Assembly: GCF_000247695.1 (NCBI RefSeq)
Contig: NW_004624778.1
Span: forward strand, 17,083,437-17,147,436
From: Heterocephalus glaber
Taxonomy: Eukaryota; Chordata; Mammalia; Rodentia; Bathyergidae
Direction: 5' to 3'
Length of the DNA: 64,000 nt
Below the pieces are notes generated by a model that had not been told where the DNA came from, ran no database searches, and worked only from the letters and a program-made list of their open reading frames with translations. Below, piece by piece: positions 54,525-64,000 of this stretch (within the stretch, counting starts at the first letter, position 1; each line of letters opens with the position of its first letter). The position numbers and the translations under genes were made by a program.

Positions 54525-54905
54525 ACATCCTTTAATTCACATTTCAAATGTCACCTCCTCTGAGATGCCTTCCAGCATTTTTCTAGACATAGGAGTCATG
54601 ATTCCCTGCTCCTAATAGGAGTCCATTACCCTGTTATACTACTGAGGGTTTTTGGGGGGGGGGGTTGTACCAGGGATCAAACTTGGGTCCTTGTGCTTGT
54701 GCAACAGGTGCTGAAACCACTGAGCTAAATCCCGGGCCCCCTACTGAGTTTTTTAAATTTTTGAAAATGTCCAGGTGGTTGTAATTACTCACTTAACCTT
54801 TATCCTTTGCACTAATGTATGAACCTCTATAATGCTCATATTATGTCCCTCATGCTTAGAATAGTGGATCTTCTAAACACTTTTGTTGAGTGGGTGAATA
54901 GGACA
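54525..54905 (+). mobile_element. L2 LINE 3'-end relic, interrupted by a SINE
   Basis: 'tttcaaatgtcacctcctct', 'gagatgccttccagcat' and, after the SINE, 'gcttagaatagtgg' and 'ttttgttgagtgggtgaata' follow the L2 3' end in sense orientation. Confidence 0.65.
54650..54740 (-). mobile_element. ID-like tRNA-derived SINE, antisense
   Basis: A poly-G/T tail is followed by 'gtaccagggatcaaacttgg' and 'ccactgagctaaatcccggg'. Short flanking duplication CTACTGAG (54639-54646, 54741-54748). The tail reads G10-11 after TTTTT, an unusual C-rich tail on the SINE strand. Confidence 0.85.
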
Positions 54906-55398
54906 TTGGTCAGATACATGAATGAAGATGTGTATTCTGTCAGTGCCATTATTTTCACATACCAGCATTGCTGCCAGCAGGATGCTTATCCTGGTGTCTT
55001 CATTCTGCAGCTGCAACTACCAGACTTGTAGTCACTTGGAGAAGAAAGATTCCTCATACTCTTCTGGCTCTTTACCCTATGCTATGTGGATCTTCACTCA
55101 GACACACATCTCATACTTGCCTTTGGGATAGACTTGAAGATCACCCAGGAGAGAAAGGCTGTCATGGATCATTCTAGACTCTTGAGAGGAGTTGTTCTTT
55201 TATAAGCCACAAAACATCCTGGCACAGCCTCAGTGTTGTAGTCTGGTAATGAATTAACTCTTGACAAGATCCAGTCTTCCAGAAAAGTAGACATATTTAG
55301 ATAAACAGAATGCTTTTTAGATTTTAATAAAGATATGACTGTATTTAGTCATGCTTTCTGGAACCCATATGCTGGCTATTATTTCAGATGCATGAGAG

Positions 55399-55731
55399 TA
55401 GTGGTCCCCAGCATTTTTAGCACCAGGGACCAGATTCATGGATGACAGTTTTTCCATGGACATAGATCAGGGGAGATGGGAGGACATTCTCTTAAGGAAT
55501 ATGCAGCCTAGATCCCTGATATGCCCAGTCCGAAGTAGAATCTGTGCTCCTATGAAGATCTAATGCTCCTACTGACCTGACAGGAGTGGGAGCTCAGTTG
55601 GTAATGCCAGCAATAGGAAAGGGCTTTGAATACAGATGAAGGATCTTTCACATCCTCTACTCATCTCCTCCTGTGCAGCCTGGTTCCTAACAGGCCACAG
55701 ATCTGTTGGTGGCCAAGACTGGGGATTCCTG
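55399..55731. mobile_element. hAT-type DNA transposon fossil (Zaphod-like from memory)
   Basis: Terminal inverted repeats: left 'agtggtccccagcattttta' then 'gcaccagggacc'; the right end reverse-complements to 'caggaatccccagtcttggc'. The interior ('gcctagatccctgatatgcc', 'cctgacaggagtgggagctc', 'ggttcctaacaggccacaga') is a widespread mammalian repeat. Flanks CATGAGAG and CAGTATAG agree at 5 of 8. The family assignment should be checked. Confidence 0.7.
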
Positions 55732-58136
55732 CAGTATAGCAAGAGGACAGGTGAGGAGAACTGGTGAGAGGAAAGACTGTAGAGAGCATCACGATGTCAT
55801 TAGCAATTATGTTATCTTTATTATATAACCTGTTAATTTAATTTTAATCAGATTTCATTCTAAATTATGTGAATAATTATAAAAATGAATAATCTTATTG
55901 GATGTTAGATATATAAAATATTATGATAGGGGTGATCAGGGGCAGTTGACAAGATTTTATAGCAACCAGGTAAAGAGAGATGGACTAATTATAGTTACAG
56001 TCAATAAGTCTATATTTATGAGCCTTACCTACTTGAGATCTTTAAGAAAGTTAATTGCTTTTCTGTGATCAAAATGTACTGCTGATCTGTTCAGGTTCTT
56101 TGGTCCCATAATATTTGCCTTTTGAGATTTGTCCTCTTTTGTGAGATGTCAAGAATGTAAAATAGAAAAGTATTGCAATCCATAATGTAATCGATGCACT
56201 CTTGGAAAATATAGATATTAGTATAATGTTGTTTTTACCTTGGTACTTAAGAAAAAATGCAATATTTGTAAAATTTTTTCTACCTTAGATTTCCCAGTCA
56301 ACATTTCTTCACCTGGAAGGAGACCACATGTATGCTGTAGGCAGTCCAGACCCAAAATCAAGTTGTGATGTCAACCAGGAGCAGGAGTTAGGGCGATACA
56401 TTCATTTGTTCAAATTGCCCATATGTTGGATGCCTACATGATCCAGTCTAATATCCTGATTAATATGTCAGACTTTAACACCATCTTTCTCTCTTAAAAT
56501 TCATGGATTTTAATAACTATATGACCATTTTATTCCTGACATGTGGATGTGCAATTATAATGTGAGTTTTTAGTTTGATTTCTAAGGATTCTGTAAGTTT
56601 TTTCTTTAGCACAAGTCTATTCATATTTTATGACATACAAACAAGCAGTAAAATTGCAAAAAACTGCCTGTTATCATTAAGGAATGGGTGGACAATGTCT
56701 CATTTGGTTTTCTTACATTGTGTCTGGCCCAGAATAGTTTACCAAGTACAGTACTATTTTGCAAATTACTGCTTAGACTTTCTGCAGGTGACAAATAAAA
56801 CCAGAGTTTTCAAAGAAGGAAAAGCAACAAGGATTTATTGAATAATACGGCTTAATATGTGGTACGGCTCAATGTATCCCCTTCCATAAAAGAATATTAA
56901 GCATTCACTGAACTTTCTTTTGTGTTTATTTGAAACAAATATATTAGACCTTATGAAAGAGTGAGGAGAACTCATTAATTCTTTTCTATTAATACATTTT
57001 AAAATATCCTAAATATTATTCTGCTTCCTGGATTTTGATACCCTGATACCTTTGTTCACAGTCAGCAGTGTTATCAACTGCATGATAAATTGATCACTTA
57101 CACATATTTTCCAGCCTCTGATAAATCATATACTTGAAATATATCTCAATGTAATCTGTGTGTTGGACAGGAAAACTGTACTCAAGTGATGTGAATGGAT
57201 ATTCTTTATCCACTGGTTAAAAGAGAAAAAAATCAATTTCCATCATTATCACCAGAATTATGCTCAGAGAACCAATTCTAAGGATGAGAAGATAGATCTA
57301 TGCTCCACATCCTTGGAAGGATAGATATTGAACACTGGTTAGATGACCACTGTGTTTGTGTGACTTAAGTTGTAGTCCATATATATTTCTCTAGAGATTG
57401 ATAATGTGGATGTTGTTCTTCAGGACCCTCTCTTAAACCCATTCAGAAAAGACAGATTAAAGATTGCAATTACCACATCCAGTTTCCTTCATGTCCTCTA
57501 TGTATTAACTTTCTACTATCTCCTCCTTGAATTTATAAACATCCGCAGAGAAAAACTTGACTTTAGCACTGAAGTCCCAGCTGAATTAATCCATGGTGCA
57601 TGCTGAAAATTTTTTATCATGGGAAATATTTACCATCTGTGCTGCAAGTAGTAATTTAAAATAAATGTGATATTGTTTCTTTATACACACACCATAATAA
57701 AAATATAGGAACAGTTTTTAAAATGATATGTAAGAGACAGAACAAAGATTGAATTGCAAAATAGTAATAACTTCAAACGTGTACAGAGGATTAATGCATC
57801 ACAAAATATCTTAACTGATATTAGTCACCAGACATTGAGAGCATAGCATACATGTTACTTTGTTCACTCCAAAGAACACAACAATGAGCACACTTCCTCA
57901 AGGTGAGCACAATATTTCTGTTCATTATCTTTCCTCAATTCAGAGAGCAAGGCAGGAAAGTCATGGAGATTTTAACTTTTGTCCAAGGAAGTATATTGCT
58001 CCTGCCAAAAAAGAGATTAAAATAAAACTCTTTCTGAAATCTAGTCTTTAAATTGATATGAAAGGTAACCCCTGAATTAACTTTGTAGTTTATATTTTCA
58101 AAAATCAAAGAGGAAGAGTGTGAAATTTCTGGTTAG

Positions 58137-58182
58137 GATATATATATATATAATTTTATATATATAATTATATATATAATTT
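58137..58182. repeat. (TA)n microsatellite, interrupted by AATT
   Basis: TATA arrays separated by ATAATT blocks. Confidence 0.85.
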
Positions 58183-61100
58183 TGAATAACTCAAAACTAT
58201 CCATAAGCTACATTTTTTTGAAATTGACCATAACTCCATTTCTATTGTTTAATTTTTTTTTCTGTTACTAACCATTCCAAATTTCAAAGCATAAGGTAAA
58301 AGCAGAAAACATTTGCTTTAATTATTGAAACTTTCTGGCAAATTTTTTTTAAATTTTGTTTTATTTCTTGGGTTTTTTTTGTAAAATTACCTGGATGAAA
58401 TACTACTTAGTTAAGTGAAACATAAATTCATTACTCTTCAGCATCTTCATTATTTTTCTCATATTCAGTTTGTGTTAAGAAATCATGGGCATATACTAAT
58501 GCAGCATAGCATTATTCTTTATAATCTATAGAATGAAAATCATATAGTACATTTTGATCACTATTCATATAAAATATTATTTCAGATAAAAAAGCAAAGA
58601 AATACTATTTTTCAGTTCTTTGAGTCATGCTAGCTTTGAGGAAAAAGACATGAAATTTATTATATTTTTTCAAAGAAGTTACACTTAAATATTCAAAGAA
58701 TGAATTTAATTATTTGAAATTTTAACTTCAAAAAAGTTAAAGTTTTAGAATATGAAAAAAGTAAACATGCCTTTTAAAATAAATATAATTATGGAAACTA
58801 TAGCATAATGCCAAAGAAAATAATACATTATTTTTAATTCCAGATAGATCTTTTGGTAATTCTAGATAAAGGAAAAATGTTTTAACCCAATGGATTAGTC
58901 ATTTTATAGTAATAGATGGATTAAGTTATTCTTAAATCTTTAAAGTCAGAGTAAATTAAAAACTGTGTGCAGTAGGCTAATATTAAATGTGAATAGACTT
59001 GTTTAGGCTGTGGACACAGTGAACCCACTCTGTCTGTTTTAGCAGGATCCATAGCTAATACATCATGTATACCCCCTTTGCCTGAGGATCTAATCTAGGG
59101 GATGGTTTTCATATAGTAAGCATTTAATGTTGAATGAATTATTACCAGTTTAATAGACTTTAATAAAATTAAGACCTCTGAGATAGGGCAGTAGTTTATA
59201 TCTTTGCATTAACTCCCAGTCCAGCCATCTTCCAAATACTAATTACTCCTCTGTTCCTCTAAATCAGAGCTCATGAAATTAACCATGTTAACTGAACACA
59301 TCAAACACTGTTCCATAACAACAGCCCTTAAAACTGCTTGGCCTCCTAGACAATATCATGCAATAGCCTTTTCTCTTCAGTCTCCACTATCTCCTCACTT
59401 GATAACTTTGTGGTGCTTATTTTACAACAGTAAGAGAATCTGTCCTTATAGTTAATGTTATTTTTCTGTAAATGAAGCCTTCCTGGAATTTAAAAAGCAT
59501 ATTTCAGAGAATGGAAACTTAGTGCACAAAATTAAAAATTGATTCCTTTTTATTCAGATCAAGAGGTCCCAGGCTCATCTATACCTCAGATGGGTTTTGT
59601 TTTTTTCCATTGAAGGGGTATAAGAAATTTAAATTACTGTAAATTATGATCTTGCTCATTGATGATAGCAAGTTTTCTTAAGCACTTTCTATGGGGCTTC
59701 TTAAAAGTTACTTAATTTTCTTTTGTGCTATCAGTCTAATTTTAGCCAACGAATGTTAACCCCTGTTAATACATTAGCTTCTGTGGGTACAGTGTTCAAA
59801 TGTTAAGCCACTCACTTATTTAGAAGCATTTCCAGAGTTTCTTTATCTTACCCAGTACTCTGAACTGTGTTTTTTTTTCTGTCTATTGAAATTAACAATG
59901 CAATCAATAACCTGGCTATTGCACCTCTAAAGGGTGCAGTACCCATAAAGCTTTACATCTAAGTTATTTTTGCATAGGCTTGTGGGCTTGTTTTCACTTT
60001 CACCCACAAGCTAAAGGGGAGAGTTAGAAACTTCATTAAAAAGACATTTGTCCGGATGCTAGAGGAAGAGGAAAATACTCCATAGGCTATCTACCTAATT
60101 TCTAACCAATGTGGGATTACTCCCAACAGGAATCATTTATTGCTTTTCCTGGCCTAAGTGATGAGGTTGTTAGTATCTCTTTTGGCTGACTGCTTTGCAA
60201 TCTAGCTGCTTTCAATTATGAAAAAAATCATCTTAATATTCATATAGGACTTCTGTCTCTCTTCATTTTTTCCAACATTGATCTCAGTGTCTCCTGGGCA
60301 AAGCTTACTTGCTGCTCATTGAAACTTCAAATATGTCAGAGTTACATAAGCAAGGCACCACTTGGAAAAGGACTTGTCCACATTTTAGTCAGAGACCAAA
60401 ATTTTTCTAATTGCTCCTCATTTCAATTATCCTTCTCACATCCATATCCTCTCAACTTCCACGTTTTTGTACACTCAGTCCTTGGCCCATCAGACTAAAT
60501 GTTCCATTTAATGCGAAGATATAATTGAATGTGATTGGATTTTTTCATTGCTTGGTGGAATCTTGATGTCCATTTAACTTTAGTTCTAACTATCAAAAAA
60601 TTGAAAATTGTGAGTGTATAGTCAGTGAACAGAATTCTAAGTTGTTTCTTCATGGCTCTTTTGCAAATAAAATAATGAGATCTTGGGAAGGCTTTAGTAA
60701 AAGGAATGTTTAGTATGCAAAGAAAAAAATGTCACAAGACTAGGACTTGAAAGTCATGAATTAAAGTAAAATCTATAAAAGTGAGAAAGTAACCTGTTAT
60801 CATGGCTGACTGCCCCTGTCAGTTTCTTTACATTCTCCACTGATTAGAATTGCTTTTAGAAAAAGCCTTTTGAAGCAAATAAAGTGGGGAATTAGCTGTA
60901 TTTGGTATGTGTTTGCATACAATGTCAATTCTCTAATATTTCTCTTAATTGGTCCATCTATATATTTTAAAATTCTAATTCTAATAAAATAATTACAGTT
61001 TTACACATGCATCAATAAAATGGATTACTTGTAGTAAGACACCGTTAATTAAATTTTGGATGATAGTATAATTATTTTTAATTTCTGACCCAGTTCTCTT

Positions 61101-61446
61101 AAATACTGCTTTCACAACTGTCAAACAACTACTAGAAGGCAGTATTCTCAACAAGGTAACATTGAAGAAGACTGCTTCCTTTGGTGATGTTATTTGTAAG
61201 AAATAATCAGAACATATAGGTTGAGATCTTCCTTCGATTTTTAACTCTCCATCTGCATCTTAATCCCATCCACCTTGTTTGGCACATTAAAATTTTTTAA
61301 AACTCTCATATCCCTGGTATAAGATAAAATGTGCTGTTTCCTGAGAGGAAAATAATGGGAGCTGGTCATGAAGTCATGTTAGATGAATGACAGTAAACAC
61401 TGAGCCCAGTGACACATTTTTCTCATACATGCAAAGTATCATTTTC

Positions 61447-61525
61447 GTCCAGGGATTTAGCTCAGTAGTTCTGGCGCCTGCTGTGCAAGTGCAAGATCCC
61501 GAATTCGATCCCCGGTACCAAAAAC
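61447..61525 (+). mobile_element. ID-like tRNA-derived SINE, 187 bp upstream of a DCC exon
   Basis: A box 'gatttagctcagtagtt', B box 'gaattcgatccccggtacc', short A-tail. Perfect 14-bp duplication AAAGTATCATTTTC (61433-61446, 61526-61539). Confidence 0.94.
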
Positions 61526-61712
61526 AAAGTATCATTTTCCCGCAGGTATGATGGTATTAATAATGTCAGACTTTCTTGAGGTGGACAAAATAATCTTGAT
61601 TAGCTACTGTATATTTCAAAATCTTTGTTCATCTCGTCTGTTAATTTTGTTTCACTTGTGTTTTCCTGGAGTATATCCACTAACTTTCTGACATCCCTTC
61701 CCAAATAAACAG

Positions 61713-61778
61713 GTCGTCATGGAGATGGAGGTTATTGGCCAGTTGATACAAATTTAATTGATAGAAGCACTCTCAATG
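61713..61778 (+). CDS. DCC: DCC exon encoding juxtamembrane extracellular stalk
   Basis: 66-nt exon, acceptor 'aaacag', donor 'gtaagt', phase 1/1. Encodes RHGDGGYWPVDTNLIDRSTL plus Asn and split codons at both ends, agreeing with remembered DCC. This is the stalk between FN6 and the transmembrane helix, the region where the receptor is shed by metalloproteases (family knowledge). The acceptor's pyrimidine tract is broken by AAATAAA. The next exon, with the transmembrane segment, is outside the window. Probably exon 22. Confidence 0.95.
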
Positions 61779-63078
61779 GTAAGTATATAAATTAGATTCT
61801 ATTGGATTAGATATACTAATTAAAGGTTAATTCTAAAGTTTCTGAAGTAAATTTTCTATTGACAAGTGCTAAGAACCCAGGACTTAGTAGGGATAATGGA
61901 AGTATTAATTTATTAGTAGACCTTTAGTAATTCTACCAGATGATTCTAATGAGAGATGGCAGATGTATTAAAAATCATCAGAAGTCCAAATATTTTACAA
62001 ATGACACAGGTCTATTAAATACCTATATTTTAAAATATGATAATATATTTTAAATGTTTGCAACTACTTAATTTTATTAGAAAGAGATAAGTATGGTTGA
62101 TTAACTGAAACCAACTAAGTGTAATTATAAATTAATATTACTGGGCTTTTACACCTGGAGAGTACATTTATTCTCTAAATCCTTGAGCATTTTATTACTC
62201 ATTTTCTTTGATGTTATCAAGATTAAACATTTATTTTGCTCATTCTAGTGATAGAATACACATGTAGCTGTTGGTTTTTAGGATGACCAGATGAAGGTTG
62301 TACTTAGAAATGTACTAGGAGCTGTTTGATAAGGGGGGATGCATTCCAGGACCTTGTTCTTAGTTTGATAGAAACAGAATCTTTGAAAGGATATGGTAAT
62401 ACTAGCCAAGTTTCCAAGGGAGTAAAATAAAATCTTTATATATGTAATTGTTATTATTGCCTGGTTCAATTTGCTAAAAAAAATCAAATATTCAAAATGT
62501 AATGATGAACAATGTGTAGATGGCACCAAGTTTAAGATACTAAATCTTCAACATATAAATGAAATCTCTCTCTCTCATGTGTGTGTGTATTATCACATGA
62601 TTATTTTCCATTGTCATTCCTTACTCTGATGTAAAAACTTTCCCATTTGATGTTTACTACACATGTATAAACATCCCTAAACTATATTACTTAACATGTT
62701 TATAAACTTAGAGGAATGTAATCATATCAAATGTATTTTGCTGAGACCTGCTAATATCTCTAACTTTGCTTTTAAGATTTACCCAAGTGTTTGCAAATAG
62801 CTCTAGCTCATTTACCATTGCTGCTGTACAGTATTCTAACTTTACAGAACAACACAATTGGACCTATTTAGGAAGCTTCATGAGAGATTTGATTACTGAA
62901 TAGATAAATTTCCATTTGGGTGATATCTTATTAAAAACACAAATGGAAGCCAAACTGTGGTCTAAAAGTTGTTTTTGGAGCATGAAATTAAAATAAGAGG
63001 ATGAGTTAAGTCATTATTTCTTAATATAATCTACCATAATCTACTGCATCCACCCCTTCAAAGAGAAGAAAGAAATAC

Positions 63079-63131
63079 ATATGTGTGTGTATATATATAT
63101 GTGTGTGTGTATGTGTGTGTATATATATATA
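63079..63131. repeat. (TG)n(TA)n microsatellite
   Basis: Alternating TG and TA runs; alternating purine-pyrimidine throughout. Confidence 0.92.
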
Positions 63132-63424
63132 CTTGTATATACAAAATGAATATTTATGAGAATATCTGAATATACACAAACGCATCTGTAGAGTAGACCA
63201 AATGATTGAACAAAATTTAAAGGCTTAGTTTCACTACCCTCTGGCCAATGGAACACTCAGGAGTGTATGCTTACTTGTTGACCCTTCCTTTCAAGGTATT
63301 TTCCTCGCTTTTACTTAAACCCTTCTCACTACTAATGCCTTTTACCTAAACTTAGACAAGGACATTTTATTACATTTAAATTTTTCTTGGTTCATTCTTG
63401 TTTGTGTAACCTAGTTCTTTAAAT

Positions 63425-63740
63425 TGGGCAATTTATAAGCAACAGGATTTCTTGGTCACAGTTCCAGAGGCTGGAAAGTCAAGGTCAAGATGCCAGCAGG
63501 TTAGGTATGTGGTAGAGGGTCATATCTCCTTCATAGATGATGCATTCTGTGTCCTCCCATGGTGGAAAGGGCAACCATGTTCCCCCAGGGATCGTATATG
63601 GGCATTAATCCCATTTATGAAGGCTCTGCTCAACTTAATCACATCCCAAAGGCCCTATTTGTTAATGCCTCCGTAGTGGGCATTAGATTTCAACATAGGA
63701 AGTGGGGTGGAGGGGGACAAATATTTAAACTATACCAAGC
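63425..63740. mobile_element. Old interspersed repeat, same class as 50228-50610
   Basis: 'gtcacagttccagaggctgg', 'gtcaagatgccagcaggtta', 'tgtcctcccatggtgg', 'cattaatcccatttatgaag', 'aatcacatcccaaaggccct', 'tagatttcaaca' form a well-known mammalian repeat order. Family not named. Confidence 0.6.
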
Positions 63741-64000
63741 TTCCCGAATATATATTCTAATTAAGCCTCTCTAAGACTATATCCAGAATGTTCTCTCAGG
63801 GATCCTCATATCCTATTGTCTGGAATGCAGGCCCTCCTTCCCGACTTAAGTAACCCTTGTTAAGCATAATACTTAGCTCTGATAATCTGATATATACAAC
63901 GGGCAGTGTGAAAGTTCTCAGCAGGAAGATGAGGGATGATTTGAGACTTAAAACATTCCAGTGGTATGCTCCATATGATGGGATTAGATAATAATAGTTC

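Larger units (their letters stand above)
46905..61712 (+). other. DCC: DCC intron (14.8 kb)
   Basis: The largest complete intron in the window. Holds MIR relics (49795-50010, 51640-51850), an old undefined interspersed repeat (50228-50610), ID-like SINEs (53889-53972, 54650-54740, 61447-61525), an L2 relic split by one of them (54525-54905), a hAT fossil (55399-55731) and a TA repeat (58137-58182). Possible L2 scraps lie near 52840-53270 and 59040-59145. The rest is AT-rich and no gene is supported. Acceptor 'aaataaacag' has a poor pyrimidine tract. Confidence 0.85.
61779..64000 (+). other. DCC: DCC intron, 5' part (downstream of last exon in window)
   Basis: Starts at the strong donor gtaagt. 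AT-rich. Contains a TG/TA microsatellite (63079-63131) and an old interspersed repeat (63425-63740). No exon with a DCC transmembrane sequence is present. Confidence 0.85.

Overview
This window is mammalian nuclear DNA: AT-rich, sparse in coding sequence and dense in interspersed repeats. I recognise seven consecutive plus-strand coding exons as the middle of DCC (deleted in colorectal carcinoma), the netrin-1 receptor. All exon-intron joins keep a continuous reading frame. The host is most likely a rodent. A B1 (7SL-derived) SINE at 2988-3132 has an internal tandem duplication, and a family of tRNA-derived ID-like SINEs has intact target-site duplications. I see no murid-style B2 or B4 elements, so a non-murid rodent (perhaps hystricomorph) is my best guess, at low confidence.

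Layout. Bases 1-17032 are the end of a long DCC intron. It holds an ancient antisense L1 (to about 2.9 kb), the B1 SINE, and a PFDN4 (prefoldin subunit 4) retrocopy at 6005-6687 with an uninterrupted reading frame. DCC exons follow at 17033-17128 (end of FN4), 22650-22882 (FN4-FN5 linker and first half of FN5), 28725-28863 (end of FN5), 34145-34252 (start of FN6), 42077-42271 (end of FN6), 46872-46904 (33-nt microexon) and 61713-61778 (extracellular stalk). The transmembrane and cytoplasmic exons lie beyond the right edge. The introns measure about 5.5, 5.8, 5.3, 7.8, 4.6 and 14.8 kb.

How the parts work together. The exons encode the membrane-proximal netrin-binding part of one receptor. The main regulatory feature is a pair of in-frame 3' splice sites exactly 60 nt apart at the start of the 22650 exon. 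They correspond to the known long and short DCC isoforms, which differ by 20 residues in the FN4-FN5 linker. A cluster of YCAY motifs (the NOVA recognition motif) lies just upstream.

The rest is transposon history. There are three L1 3'-end insertions with target-site duplications (one with a 5' inversion, one with a tandemly duplicated 3' UTR), at least six ID-like SINEs, three short hAT-type DNA elements, one larger hAT fossil, MIR and L2 relics, and microsatellites. A 100-N assembly gap at 21063-21162 is flanked by the same sequence on both sides, so it is probably a false duplication. I found no undescribed multi-gene system. The observations most worth checking are the open PFDN4 retrocopy, the splice-site pair, the L1 architectures and the hAT miniature elements.
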